Part shown: positions 8,795 to 17,740 of the stretch, piece after piece
Position numbering within the stretch: position 1 is the first letter of the stretch
How the letters are laid out: each line of letters opens with the position of its first letter
Source: Ferdinandcohnia humi_A
GTDB lineage: Bacteria; Bacillota; Bacilli; Bacillales; Bacillaceae_L
Assembly: GCA_047608075.1 (NCBI GenBank)
Contig: JBLKRX010000004.1
Span: 124,001 to 188,000 of the forward strand
Direction: 5' to 3'
Length of the DNA: 64,000 bases
The notes under the pieces: generated by a model
Databases searched by the model: none
What the model was told of the DNA's origin: nothing
The model's input: the letters and a program-made list of their open reading frames with translations, nothing else
Translations under genes and position numbers: made by a program

Positions 8795-9706
8795 TTAGAC
8801 AGTAGCTTTCTTAACGTGCTTTAAGCGAGCTGCCGCACGAGGGTGGAATACTGCCATTCCGCAATAGAACTCAATACGAGTACGGAACACAGGCTTGTCG
8901 TCAATTTCTCCAAGATCCCTTACTTGAACTCCTCCGTTACGTAGACCGCTTACGTATTGTTCAGCTCCAAACTTAACAGCATAGATAGAAGCTGTGTCGT
9001 TAGCGGTACCAGCTTTGTTCACTTCGTCGAATCCAAGAATTTCTGCACCAGCACCATCAGTTTCAATTACGCGGATAGGAATACCTGCATAAGTGAAAAC
9101 TGGGCGACCAAAGCTATCTTCGCCACTTTCAATATAGTGATTAGACTTTTGAAGAATATTCTTTACATCACGTCTCATTGACTTAGACATGAAGATAATG
9201 TCTGGCTCTCCTTCAACAGCGTCAATCAATTCATCAATCATTGTAAGAGTAAGAGCAGAATCGTTTCCGTCAATTACTTGAGCACCTGTTAGACGCTTTT
9301 GAAGTCCGTCGAATCCTGCACCATTAGCAGTATCACCCTTGAAGAAAGAACGAGTAAACTCAAGAGCAAGAGCTTTCGCTTTCATTTCAGTATGGATAGC
9401 ACGTAAGTCGTTCACGTTACCGCGAGTTTGAACTAAGAAACGGTCAACATCAACGTCTCCTCCAAGAATGAATAATCCTTCGCTGAACTGATTCACAACG
9501 CCAGCAGATTCAACATAGGCTTCGTTTACACCACGAAACGCGATACCAGGAAGAGTAGCTTCTTGATTGTATTTGTAAGAGTTACCCGCAATCTCCATGA
9601 AAGGAAGCATTTCCATAACAGCCGAATTACGAGCGAAAGTTTCGATTACACCACGTTGTAGAACGTCATTAGACAATTTGCTAGCTTCATTAAGAGTAAG
9701 TGCCAT
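8795..9706 (-). CDS. Major capsid protein
   Basis: A 303-residue protein with the HK97-fold major capsid pattern: an N-terminal helical arm, a central DEDDxxD-free beta region, and a C-terminus typical of coat proteins (FYCGMAVFHPRAAARLKHV). It directly follows a scaffold gene in transcription order and has the best ribosome binding site of the head operon (AAGGAGG, 9 nt). It is flanked by strong terminators on both sides, consistent with its own high-level transcript. Confidence 0.9.
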   Translation of the reverse strand: MALTLNEASKLSNDVLQRGVIETFARNSAVMEMLPFMEIAGNSYKYNQEATLPGIAFRGVNEAYVESAGVVNQFSEGLFILGGDVDVDRFLVQTRGNVNDLRAIHTEMKAKALALEFTRSFFKGDTANGAGFDGLQKRLTGAQVIDGNDSALTLTMIDELIDAVEGEPDIIFMSKSMRRDVKNILQKSNHYIESGEDSFGRPVFTYAGIPIRVIETDGAGAEILGFDEVNKAGTANDTASIYAVKFGAEQYVSGLRNGGVQVRDLGEIDDKPVFRTRIEFYCGMAVFHPRAAARLKHVKKATV

Positions 9707-9725
9707 ATATTAAATTCCTCCTTAA

Positions 9726-9739
9726 CGTAATTGCGTAAT
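9726..9739. promoter_or_regulatory. Paired CGTAAT operator before the capsid gene
   Basis: CGTAAT at 9726-9731 and 9734-9739 form an 8-bp-spaced direct repeat immediately upstream of the capsid ribosome binding site. It overlaps a TTGACT -35-like element on the minus strand. The same pair occurs near four other phage promoters. Confidence 0.6.
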
Positions 9740-9750
9740 TGATAGTCAAA

Positions 9751-9785
9751 AATAAAAAGCGTAACAACGAATCTGTTACGCTTTT
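9751..9785 (-). terminator. Terminator after scaffold gene
   Basis: Perfect 12-bp arms AAAAGCGTAACA (9755-9766) and TGTTACGCTTTT (9774-9785). It overlaps the scaffold gene stop and is followed on the minus strand by U-rich sequence. Confidence 0.85.
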
Positions 9786-10381
9786 CTTCCATAGGCAGCT
9801 TTTAGTAATTGAATTGGTGAAAGTTTGTTCAAGTCAGAAGTTTGAGCATTACTTGGGTTAGTAGATTCTCCAACAGGCTCTTCCTGTTTCTTGTTACCGA
9901 ACAGACCTTTTTGTTCAGCATTTGCAAGCCATTCGAGCTTTTGCTCTGGACTCATATAAGACGGGATTAAATCGTGAAACTCTTCGGGAACGTCATTCAA
10001 CTTAGCTTCGAGTAAACCATTGATTACATTTTCAAGCGTTTGAACTCGTTCACTCGATTTCGTAAAATCGTCTTTCGTCTTATTGAGTTCGTCGGAAGTT
10101 GATTTGTAAAGCTCCTCGAATTTTCCTTGCTCTTCTTTCGCTTTCTTGTCAGCTTCTTGTTTTTCAGCAAGCAATTCGTCAAGTTTACTTTGAACTTCCT
10201 TGTATTTAGTATTGATTTCATCAAAACGCGTTTTTGGTATCATTATTTCATCTGGGATCCCATGTTTCTTACCTTTAGAATCGTTATTCTGTTGTTGAGT
10301 TTGATTAGCTTGAGTTTGCTCGTTTTGAGCAGTAGTTTGAGTGTTTTCAGTTTGTTGAGTGTTGTTTTGAACATTCTCCAT
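9776..10381 (-). CDS. Capsid scaffolding protein
   Basis: A 201-residue protein with a Gln/Thr/Asn-rich N-terminus, a long central coiled coil (about residues 55-120) and a C-terminal KLSPIQLLKAAYGRK end. This is the architecture of phage scaffold proteins (DUF4355/GP20-like) upstream of the major capsid gene. GGAGG precedes the ATG by 8-9 nt. It is thought to guide procapsid assembly and then leave. Confidence 0.85.
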   Translation of the reverse strand: MENVQNNTQQTENTQTTAQNEQTQANQTQQQNNDSKGKKHGIPDEIMIPKTRFDEINTKYKEVQSKLDELLAEKQEADKKAKEEQGKFEELYKSTSDELNKTKDDFTKSSERVQTLENVINGLLEAKLNDVPEEFHDLIPSYMSPEQKLEWLANAEQKGLFGNKKQEEPVGESTNPSNAQTSDLNKLSPIQLLKAAYGRKA

Positions 10382-10461
10382 AAGATAATTCCTCCATTTC
10401 GTTTTTTGCGAGCAACGCCTCGATATTTTTACGACAGTTTAACGACTTAACGCTGTTGGTC

Positions 10462-10504
10462 AAAAAGAAAAAAGACACTTAACGATTTCCATTAAGCGTC
10501 TTTT
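10462..10504 (-). terminator. Terminator after minor head gene
   Basis: Arms AAAAGACaCTTAA and TTAAGcGTCTTTT at 10470-10482 and 10492-10504, with the hairpin overlapping the end of the minor head gene. On the minus strand it is followed by U-rich sequence. Confidence 0.82.
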
Positions 10505-11393
10505 CGATATTCTGCATTTGTTCTTCATGCTTTTTCTTATATCTGTCCGGCAGAAGTTCAATATCTCGGATTGGACTCACTTTATGACGACAACAAGGGT
10601 GAAAAATCTTACGTGAAGCTCGAAGCTCCGCATAAGTTTTGAATCCTTTCGTCAATCCATTAAGTGAGATAACCATTCCTTCGAAGTGTCTGCAAGCGTC
10701 TTTCGCTCCATGCGAAGAAATAACAGCTAAGTCTATTCCTCGTTCGATTGATTCAACTCTAGCTCCTTCGAAATTTGCTTGCATGAGCTTCGTTCTCACT
10801 ACCATTTGAGCATAAGTCGAGAGATTCCATCTGCGACCAGCTTTATCAACGATACCAACCCACGCTTCACTTTCTAGTCTTTCAGAAAGTCCTTTTTTCG
10901 TAAGTTTATTGACGATTTCATTCGTCATTGTCCTTGTGCCGTACTGTTGTATAGCTCTCATTCTCATAGTATCGCTAACAACGCTTCTTACAAGTTGTTT
11001 TACTTTTCTCTCCGTATTTTTTGTGGCTTGAAGCAAGTCAGTATAAGTGTCGTCAATAAGAGCTTCGACTTGTTCCTTCGCTAAGAGCGACATAGTTAAG
11101 AGTTGCCACGCTTCATTCATATTTTTTGCTTCATCAAGTGAGACGAGAGCTTGAGCTTGACCGTCTTTGAACGCTTTGAGAATCATTTCCTCGCACCATT
11201 CTTTCGTTGAAGCGTCAAGCTCCTGCAATATGAGAGCGATTTGTTGCATTAAAGATTCGTGCTGAACGAACTCAATATCATAAGCGAGATTCTGAACGAT
11301 TTGAGAGAGTTCTTTTAGTGCTCTCTTGTAATAATTTAATAGTTTTCTCTCGTCTCTCTCATAGTTGGGAGTAGGAAGTTCTCGGAAAGACAT
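10479..11393 (-). CDS. Minor head protein, Mu gpF / SPP1 gp7-like
   Basis: A 304-residue protein with the phage minor head (Mu F-like) signature in its C-terminal half: YAQMVVRTKLMQANFEGARV followed by DACRHFEGMVISLNG and a HPCCRHKVSPI end with Cys/His residues. It overlaps the portal gene stop by 1 nt and follows it directly, as in SPP1. Family members bind the portal and help DNA entry. Confidence 0.88.
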   Translation of the reverse strand: MSFRELPTPNYERDERKLLNYYKRALKELSQIVQNLAYDIEFVQHESLMQQIALILQELDASTKEWCEEMILKAFKDGQAQALVSLDEAKNMNEAWQLLTMSLLAKEQVEALIDDTYTDLLQATKNTERKVKQLVRSVVSDTMRMRAIQQYGTRTMTNEIVNKLTKKGLSERLESEAWVGIVDKAGRRWNLSTYAQMVVRTKLMQANFEGARVESIERGIDLAVISSHGAKDACRHFEGMVISLNGLTKGFKTYAELRASRKIFHPCCRHKVSPIRDIELLPDRYKKKHEEQMQNIEKTLNGNR

Positions 11394-12859
11394 TATTCTT
11401 CACTTCCTGTTGGCTCGTCATTGAAAATAGAAGCGTCAACAGTCTCTTCTTCCTCTCTAATTCTCTCAAGCTCTTTTTCAGCTTGCTCTTCAGTAAAGTT
11501 ATTGAGCCACATAATCGCTGATTTACGAGAGATAGTCGGTTTTCCTCCTGTACGAATAGCCATAATGTTCGCCATTTCAGTATCGTCGTTTGGAAGTCCG
11601 TCTTTGAATAGGATTTTAGGAACTGTCACTTCATAATCTAGCTTACTCATACGAGAGTGTTCTAATAATTGAGCAATAAGAAGAACTCTCTTCAATCCTT
11701 TATCGTAATATTGACGCTTACGATTGATTTTTGATAGAAGAGAGTTCATTCGCCATTTTATAGATAATCCCGAAGCTCCGCTTGTTCCGCTATCTCCTTT
11801 ACCAAGAGCAACAGCAGGGATCTCCGCATTGATTAAAAGAATATCAATCAATTTCTCTAGCTCTGTAAACGCTGATTGAAGTTGCCCGTCCCATGTGATA
11901 TATGACGGAAATACGTCATCTTTTCCCATGATTTCAAAGACTTTATCAATGCCCACTCGGAATGTTGGATTCCCATGTTCATCTTCTCCAAGCGTTCCAG
12001 TAGGAACAGCAAGAGCAGGGTCAGCGTGTTTATCGAGAATCATAGCAATTTGAGAAAGTCTGTGATTGATTTCATCAAGAATTGGTCTATGTTCCGTTAA
12101 ATCGTCTATTCCTTCCCAGCTTTCATCAGTTGAATAGTTAGGTACGTGAACAACAAGAGGGAAAGGAATTTCAGTTTTAACCACTTTCCTAGCTTCCGTA
12201 ATTTCCGCATAGATTTTCCACTCCGATATTTCGTTATCAATGTTATAAACAATAGGATTCATTCTGTATTTGTGATATTGAATGTAACCTGGGTAGTGAG
12301 ATTCGACGTTCAGAATCCAATCTTCACCATACTTTTCTTGGACTAGAACAGGATAAGCGATATGGTAAGCGATTATCTTATTGGAATCTCCTAGAGCTGT
12401 CTCTGGGAACACGTATTCAGCGTTTTGAGCTTCAATAATTACTCGAAATGGGTCAATCTCTTTCGGAATCATTCCCCCGAACTCTTGACCATAACGAATT
12501 TTATAGAATGAATCTCCACGATAAGCGTTACCTAGAGAGCTTTCATAGTTTGTTATATTCAGCTCGTTAGAATCAACGATTCTTTCGAGAGCTTCCTGTT
12601 CGGGAGCGTTATCTTCTTTTCCTGCGGAGAAAGTAGGACTCTCGCCAAATAAAAAATCTGCCGACTTTTTGCAAATAATGCCTGGCAGATTCGCAGATAT
12701 ATAGATTAAATCATTTTGTTTTCTTGTTAAGACGCTTTTTACACGTTGGAACACGTCATAATGCTGTCCTAGAAAGAGCTTTTTGTTATCTTTATAGCGT
12801 TGGATACGCTCAACGTGTGCAGGGTGAGGATAATACTCTCCAATTTTGAACAAACTCAT
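11393..12859 (-). CDS. Phage portal protein (SPP1 gp6 family)
   Basis: A 488-residue SPP1-type portal located between the large terminase and the minor head protein. Recognisable parts include the N-terminal VKSVLTRKQNDLIYIS segment, the wing around YRGDSFYKIRYG and the C-terminal helical crown (SGTSGASGLSIKWRMNSLL). AAAGGAGG precedes the ATG. It forms the dodecameric DNA channel of the head vertex. Confidence 0.92.
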   Translation of the reverse strand: MSLFKIGEYYPHPAHVERIQRYKDNKKLFLGQHYDVFQRVKSVLTRKQNDLIYISANLPGIICKKSADFLFGESPTFSAGKEDNAPEQEALERIVDSNELNITNYESSLGNAYRGDSFYKIRYGQEFGGMIPKEIDPFRVIIEAQNAEYVFPETALGDSNKIIAYHIAYPVLVQEKYGEDWILNVESHYPGYIQYHKYRMNPIVYNIDNEISEWKIYAEITEARKVVKTEIPFPLVVHVPNYSTDESWEGIDDLTEHRPILDEINHRLSQIAMILDKHADPALAVPTGTLGEDEHGNPTFRVGIDKVFEIMGKDDVFPSYITWDGQLQSAFTELEKLIDILLINAEIPAVALGKGDSGTSGASGLSIKWRMNSLLSKINRKRQYYDKGLKRVLLIAQLLEHSRMSKLDYEVTVPKILFKDGLPNDDTEMANIMAIRTGGKPTISRKSAIMWLNNFTEEQAEKELERIREEEETVDASIFNDEPTGSEE

Positions 12860-12916
12860 TCCGATACCTCCTTTTGACTAAACTTTTACAATATATTTGT
12901 CAGCCAACTATGACTT

Positions 12917-14632
12917 TTACAAGCCAAGTGGTTTTTTGTGATACGTTCTGCGACGTGAAGCTCCACATAGCTCGACTGCCATTTGAAGTGAGTCAGGCAA
13001 GTCGTCAAAATCGTGACTTGGAAACTGCTCCAACATTTCAAGAAGTAAGCGTTGGTGTCTCATGAATCGAAGAACTCCTTGCTCAATTAATGGCTCAAGT
13101 AATTCAATACGCTCTTCTTTTTTAGTTTTACTGATAATTCCTTTGAGCTTCGTTGTGTAGATACGCTCAAGAGGAAGTCTTTCACGTAATTGACGGAAGA
13201 AATCGTGTTGGGCCTGTACTGTTTCAACAGCGAAAACTCTATGTCGATACTTCTTCATTTTCTCGATAGCAACGTCAAGAGCTTCATGAGCAGGACATTT
13301 CTTCGCCCAAGCGTCAACAACATAAATAATTCCTGTTCGTCGATCCCTTCCAACAGTAACAATCGCGTTGTAGTCGCTTCGACTCGATTTTCCTAAAGCA
13401 ATATCCCAAGCAGCGTAATAGTCGAGTGGTATATCTCTTCCTCGATTGTCCTTCAAGTCTCCATAATCAAAGAATGTAAACATTGAAGGCTTGAAGATTT
13501 GAGAATCTTCGTCGATTGGATTGTTCATAAACTCGCTACCAAATGCACGAGAGCCGATATTAACTTTTTCCATCATTAATCTTGCATAAGAGAAACGATT
13601 TTCCCAAAGAACTTTGATTCCTTTCTTCATTTCTTCTTGATTCTCCTCAAAAAACTGCATAGCGTCACTAAGACGATTCTCATTTTCTTGGTCGCGATAA
13701 ATAGACTCAAATTGTTGCCACAAGTCCTCACGTTCGGGAGGAGATACAATCGCTGAAAAGATTCGAGAGTCAAAATCAGCACGATTCAAAACGTGTGTTA
13801 AAAGTCCTCTAGGGTGGACTACGGTGCCCATATAAACCACAGCAGTTCTTTGCGGGTCTCCAATCGGCATAACAACACTATTAAACCAATGCAAGTTTTT
13901 ATCTCGAAGCTCTGGCGTGTTTGTATTCTTCGCACTTTCCAAGTCGTCACAAATAACTAAGTCAGGTCGATAGCTTCCATTACGTTTACCACGAAGCTGT
14001 TTTCCCATAGAAGCTGCCTCAACTAGAATTCCGTTTTTCGTAAGGAACGCTTCTTGATTGTCCTTATCATTCATAGCTTTTCGAGGAGACAACAGTTCTC
14101 CGAAGTCCTCTCTCAATTTTTGATTGAACTTGAGTTGATTCGAAATCCATTCAACGAACTTCTTGGCACTCGTGTCTGTCTCCGAAATAATGAGAAGATA
14201 TTTCCGCTTATCGAATACGACTTGATGAACAGGGAAAGCGTTCGATAAGTAAGCAGACTTCGCATGACCACGAGGAGCCGCCCAAGCTATACGCTTTGTA
14301 ATTTCTTCGTTTGAAACTACATTAAGGATTGAACATAGCTCCTTATGGAAGTCGGGAGCGTCGTCTAAGTCTGTACCAGCAGGGATCAAGTTTTGTTCGT
14401 TTTCAGGATTTCGATTGTCTGAAAAGTATTCGTAAACAAAATAGAGAACGTCATATTCGGAACGGTCAATCCGTTTAAGTCGAACAATCTCTTTCAAGTC
14501 AGATAGATAGTCTTTTGCTTGAGTGTCATCAAGACCTCTCGATTTCTTCACTTTCTCAAAAAGCTCTATTCGTTCATTAAGAAGTTGGATTCGCTCTCTT
14601 CGTTTCGTTTGATTCAAGACGTTAATCTCCAT
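12917..14632 (-). CDS. terL: Terminase large subunit
   Basis: A 571-residue packaging motor. The ATPase shows a Walker A variant (AAPRGHAKSA, about residues 118-127) and Walker B (LVICDDLE, about 225-232). The nuclease domain carries the first acidic residue in YYAAWDIALGKS, a second in VFAVETVQAQ and a third in FDDLPDSLQMA. The ribosome binding site is AGGAGGTG. The TerS-like gene is not adjacent but about 5.8 kb upstream, which is unusual. Confidence 0.95.
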   Translation of the reverse strand: MEINVLNQTKRRERIQLLNERIELFEKVKKSRGLDDTQAKDYLSDLKEIVRLKRIDRSEYDVLYFVYEYFSDNRNPENEQNLIPAGTDLDDAPDFHKELCSILNVVSNEEITKRIAWAAPRGHAKSAYLSNAFPVHQVVFDKRKYLLIISETDTSAKKFVEWISNQLKFNQKLREDFGELLSPRKAMNDKDNQEAFLTKNGILVEAASMGKQLRGKRNGSYRPDLVICDDLESAKNTNTPELRDKNLHWFNSVVMPIGDPQRTAVVYMGTVVHPRGLLTHVLNRADFDSRIFSAIVSPPEREDLWQQFESIYRDQENENRLSDAMQFFEENQEEMKKGIKVLWENRFSYARLMMEKVNIGSRAFGSEFMNNPIDEDSQIFKPSMFTFFDYGDLKDNRGRDIPLDYYAAWDIALGKSSRSDYNAIVTVGRDRRTGIIYVVDAWAKKCPAHEALDVAIEKMKKYRHRVFAVETVQAQHDFFRQLRERLPLERIYTTKLKGIISKTKKEERIELLEPLIEQGVLRFMRHQRLLLEMLEQFPSHDFDDLPDSLQMAVELCGASRRRTYHKKPLGL

Positions 14633-14720
14633 GAAGTCACCTCCTAAAAACTCATCAAATGCCGAAGGGAAAGGACTCGCCTAGCCGTTCGGCAATGCAA
14701 GGAGTATAAATACATTCCGA

Positions 14721-14758
14721 AAACAAAAAAGACGCACCAGGTTAAAACCTAGTACGTC
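14721..14758 (-). terminator. Hairpin terminator upstream of terL
   Basis: Arms at 14731-14743 and 14746-14758 (GACG...AGGTT / AACCT...CGTC, two mismatches) with U-rich sequence following on the minus strand. It would separate late genes from the small gene at 14,793-15,059. Confidence 0.7.
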
Positions 14759-14772
14759 AGGCAATTTATTTA

Positions 14773-14808
14773 ATAAAAAAAAGAGAACATCTTTATTCGA
14801 CGTTCTCA
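14773..14808 (-). terminator. Hairpin at the end of the small gene
   Basis: GAGAAC (14783-14788) pairs with GTTCTC (14802-14807), with a strong A-run to the left that becomes the U tract on the minus strand. It overlaps the stop of the 14,793 gene. Confidence 0.55.
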
Positions 14809-15059
14809 ATTTGAGTGACGATATTAACACGCTTTAATTCACTAACAAAAGATTCAAAATCATCATAGGAGATTGACTCTCCTGTTTGGAGTTGAACTCG
14901 CTTTTCAACACGCTTCATATAATCGTCAAGTGAGGGAGTCTCGTCGAAAGACGATTCCTGTAATTTCTCAACGATTTCTTGATACGTGTCTCCATTGAGT
15001 ACCAATCCATCTATAAAACTAACTCTTAACACGTCGCACAACCCTTTCGTCTCCAACAT
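14793..15059 (-). CDS. Small acidic phage protein, unknown
   Basis: About 88 residues from ATG 15059, chosen because GGGAGGG lies 6 nt upstream. It is mostly helical, with DTYQEIVEKLQESS and FESFVSELKRVNIV. It lies between the amidoligase gene and terL. No family recognised; a DNA-packaging or regulatory helper is possible by position only. Confidence 0.6.
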   Translation of the reverse strand: MLETKGLCDVLRVSFIDGLVLNGDTYQEIVEKLQESSFDETPSLDDYMKRVEKRVQLQTGESISYDDFESFVSELKRVNIVTQIENVE

Positions 15060-15096
15060 GAACAACCCTCCCTTTATTTTATTTTAGGAGTCGAGC

Positions 15097-15948
15097 TTAG
15101 GCAACTCGACTCTCAAAATACTTGCGACGACTAACTTGAAACTTGAATGCTTTTCCGTACTCATTATCTAACACTCCTACTTTGCTGTTTCCGAATAATG
15201 TTCTGCGAAGTCTGCGTTCGTGCTTATCGTTTGTAACTTCTTCCCTGTCATGAGAAACGCGGATTGTTTCTAGTTTACCTCTCTCAACGATAGCTTGAGT
15301 GAAGATAATCCAGTTTAGAACTTTCTCGCTATTGATTGTTCCTCCATGTTGACGGAACTCTATTGTTCCTTGACGGAAGAAAGATTGAAAGTTTAGCTTG
15401 CAGTAGCGAGAAGAGAAGATTGAGTTAATGTCATTAAGAGAGCAAGCATTTTTTAGAGCTTCAACTTGAGCTTTTCTAATTCCTTGACAGTAAGTATTGT
15501 TGTTTCCTCTTCTGCTTGGAGCAACAACTGCGTCAAAGAACTTCTCGAACTTGTAATATAGATAGTAAATGTTTTTGAAGTTCTCAAGCTCGAAGTCGTT
15601 TACATCATGGTGAACGTGTAATCCACAAGTTCTATCAACAGAGGCTCCGATTTCATCAAGAGTATCAAGAACGATTTTTAATTCGTTTAGTCCTTCTTTT
15701 CCTCGAAGAACAGGAGATACAATTTCATGTCCTCCTCTGTAATTTCCTGTTCCTGTGTTAGTTACAGAAGCGTCAAATACGAGTTTCCAATGACGACGAG
15801 TAGTATGATTGTAAGATTCGTGCTTTACGTTGATCCCTTTGCGAGTTAGTGCGTCGATTACAGTTGAGTAATGCACTCCGAAGAATTCAATTTCAACTCC
15901 GAAACTTCTGTTAGTGTTAAAGTCAAATTGATTTAGCGTGTTCATCAT
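15097..15948 (-). CDS. Putative amidoligase enzyme (PF12224-like)
   Basis: About 283 residues from ATG 15948, with GGAG 11 nt upstream; an earlier ATG at 15987 would sit almost at the predicted transcription start. It shows the amidoligase series: FGVEIEF (metal-binding ExE), WKLVFDASV, GGHEIVSPVL, CGLHVHHDV and the TIEFRQHGGT block. The family is a glutamine-synthetase-fold ATP-dependent carboxyl-to-amine ligase. Its substrate here is unknown. It lies next to the ABC-ATPase/acetyltransferase fusion, suggesting joint action on a peptide or on DNA, which is inference. Confidence 0.82.
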   Translation of the reverse strand: MMNTLNQFDFNTNRSFGVEIEFFGVHYSTVIDALTRKGINVKHESYNHTTRRHWKLVFDASVTNTGTGNYRGGHEIVSPVLRGKEGLNELKIVLDTLDEIGASVDRTCGLHVHHDVNDFELENFKNIYYLYYKFEKFFDAVVAPSRRGNNNTYCQGIRKAQVEALKNACSLNDINSIFSSRYCKLNFQSFFRQGTIEFRQHGGTINSEKVLNWIIFTQAIVERGKLETIRVSHDREEVTNDKHERRLRRTLFGNSKVGVLDNEYGKAFKFQVSRRKYFESRVA

Positions 15949-15996
15949 TTTATCGTCAACTCCATATCGTTTATTTCTGTTCTTCATCTCAGTTTT

Positions 15997-16025
15997 ATTA
16001 TATTACGTAATCGGGTAATTTTAAA
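15997..16025 (-). promoter_or_regulatory. Sigma-A-like promoter of the amidoligase gene with operator
   Basis: On the minus strand TTTAAA (16020-16025) and TATAAT (15997-16002) are separated by 17 nt. The spacer contains CGTAAT (16006-16011) and GGTAAT (16014-16019), the 8-bp-spaced half-site pair seen at other phage promoters, so the promoter looks repressible. Confidence 0.65.
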
Positions 16026-16030
16026 GGGTA

Positions 16031-16060
16031 TTTTGCCACTTTTTGCCGATTTTTGCCACT
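16031..16060. repeat. Three 10-bp tandem repeats upstream of the amidoligase promoter
   Basis: TTTTGCCACT, TTTTGCCGAT and TTTTGCCACT occur back to back at 16031, 16041 and 16051, followed by a degenerate fourth unit. The helical periodicity and the position just upstream of the -35 element suggest a protein-binding array or curved DNA. Confidence 0.7.
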
Positions 16061-16092
16061 TTTGATATGGAGTTGATTGACCTTAGAAACGC

Positions 16093-17514
16093 TTAACTTG
16101 CCACTTCGTTCTCTACTTCTTCAGCTACCCAATTTGGATTTTCCCAAATGTAATAATTCTTTTCTTTTGGAACAACTTCTTTAATCATAGCTGCCACTTC
16201 TTCTTTCGAATAATCAGCAACGGAACGCTCACTCGCTTTCTTCTTGATTCCACTTCCGCGAACTCCTCCGTCTTTTGCTTGTCGAACTTTCTTAATAATG
16301 TCGTTTGCAATAGCTTCATAAGTTGCTTCGTCAAGCTCGTTTAATTTTTCTAAGTTGTATTGACGAGAGCTTGCCATTGTGAAGTCCCAGCCTAACAGTT
16401 TTAGTTGATTGCGAACTCCTTTGTATCTATCGTTTTGCTTATACTCTACTTTTCGAAGTCCTGCTTTTTCATTGAATGGGTTGAATCGCCCCATTACTGT
16501 TAGAGCTTCGACGTATCTCTTTCCTGTGAGATTCAATGTATCACGAATCATTTTCGCTCCTAGTCCAATTCCTCGATACTTAGGGTGAAGAACAACTCGT
16601 GAAATCATAGAGACTTCTTTGTTCAAGAGTTTCGCTACTTCACTTGTCGCTTTCTTATATCTATCCGTTACTTGATTTCTTCCTGCAAGAGCTAAGAATG
16701 GATAAACATAAACGATAACTCCGACGACTTCTTTTCTTGAATTCGTAAATTTGTAAATCTTATCGGGAACAGCGATTCTCGCGTCTCGATAATGGAATCG
16801 AGCTAAGACTTTGTAATCGTCAAGTGTTCCTTCTTCAAGAACTAAATCTTTAATGAGAGAACATTGACATTCAGCAGGGATCTGAAATCTCTCAATCTTC
16901 ACGTCGTTTTCGATTCCTTTCGTTACGACGATAGAAGGATATAAGTCTTGAAGTAAATCGTTGTGAGTTGTAGCAACAACGAGAGTCTTGTTGAACTTGC
17001 GAGCCATCTTCTGAATGTTAAAGCTAACGACTCTCGCTGTCTCTCTATCAAGAAGAGCACAAAATTCGTCTATAAACCAAGAATCTGCGTTAGACTCTAA
17101 TAGCTTCGCAAGTTGGAAACGATATTTCTGTCCGTCGCTCAACTCTTTATACTTTCGAAGGAAGATAAACGCGTCATTCAGTCCAACGAGTGAAAGGAAG
17201 TAAAGAGCTTCGTCAATATTTCTCCCTACTCCGTCGATTATCGTACTCTCTGGGTCAATCGTTAGCTCATTTGTTGAAAGTCCGTTTGGAAGGAGCTTTC
17301 GAAGTTCTTTCAACAGAAGCGACTTTCCGCTGCCACTATCTCCTGTGATATAAATTACGTCTCCTTGCTTGACGTTCAGCTCCAAGTTATCGTAAATCGT
17401 AAACACTTGCTCGTCGTCAAGCGAGATTCCGAACGCTTCAGAAATCGCGAGCGTTCTCTCTGTGATTTCGCTTTTCATTGTGAATTGCTTATTGATTTGA
17501 TAGACGTTTGACAT
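16093..17514 (-). CDS. ABC-type ATPase fused to a GNAT acetyltransferase (COG2401-type)
   Basis: A 473-residue two-domain protein. The N-terminal ABC ATPase (about residues 30-215) has Walker A TGDSGSGKS, signature LSDGQKYR, Walker B SWFIDEF and an H-loop THNDL; no membrane segments are present. The GNAT domain (about 225-365) has the acetyl-CoA loop RGIGLGAKM and a conserved VEALTVMGRFNPF. Fusions of this kind (COG2401) are known but not understood. It has its own TCGACAT-type promoter at 17,551 and a GGAGG site. The neighbouring amidoligase suggests a two-enzyme acyl/amide chemistry. Confidence 0.85.
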   Translation of the reverse strand: MSNVYQINKQFTMKSEITERTLAISEAFGISLDDEQVFTIYDNLELNVKQGDVIYITGDSGSGKSLLLKELRKLLPNGLSTNELTIDPESTIIDGVGRNIDEALYFLSLVGLNDAFIFLRKYKELSDGQKYRFQLAKLLESNADSWFIDEFCALLDRETARVVSFNIQKMARKFNKTLVVATTHNDLLQDLYPSIVVTKGIENDVKIERFQIPAECQCSLIKDLVLEEGTLDDYKVLARFHYRDARIAVPDKIYKFTNSRKEVVGVIVYVYPFLALAGRNQVTDRYKKATSEVAKLLNKEVSMISRVVLHPKYRGIGLGAKMIRDTLNLTGKRYVEALTVMGRFNPFNEKAGLRKVEYKQNDRYKGVRNQLKLLGWDFTMASSRQYNLEKLNELDEATYEAIANDIIKKVRQAKDGGVRGSGIKKKASERSVADYSKEEVAAMIKEVVPKEKNYYIWENPNWVAEEVENEVAS

Positions 17515-17550
17515 ACTGAATCAACCTCCATTTAATTTATTCAATTCTTC

Positions 17551-17578
17551 ATGTCGATTAAGATTCAGCGGTGAGACA
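17551..17578 (-). promoter_or_regulatory. Phage TCGACAT-type promoter (weaker copy)
   Basis: ATGTCGA at 17551-17557, then 15 nt, then GAGACA at 17573-17578 (minus strand TGTCTC-N15-TCGACAT). It lies 37 nt before the ABC/GNAT gene start. The -35-like element deviates from the GTCAC of the other eight copies. Confidence 0.5.
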
Positions 17579-17740
17579 CTAAAAATAAAAAAAGAACATC
17601 TTTTGATTACTCTTTGAGAAATTATCGTTTATATATATATTTTGAGAAAAAATAACATTTAGTCAAAAAGTAAATAATTTAGTTAAGTATGGGGAAATTA
17701 AATCTATATTTTTACAATAAACCTAAAAGGACTGAATAAT

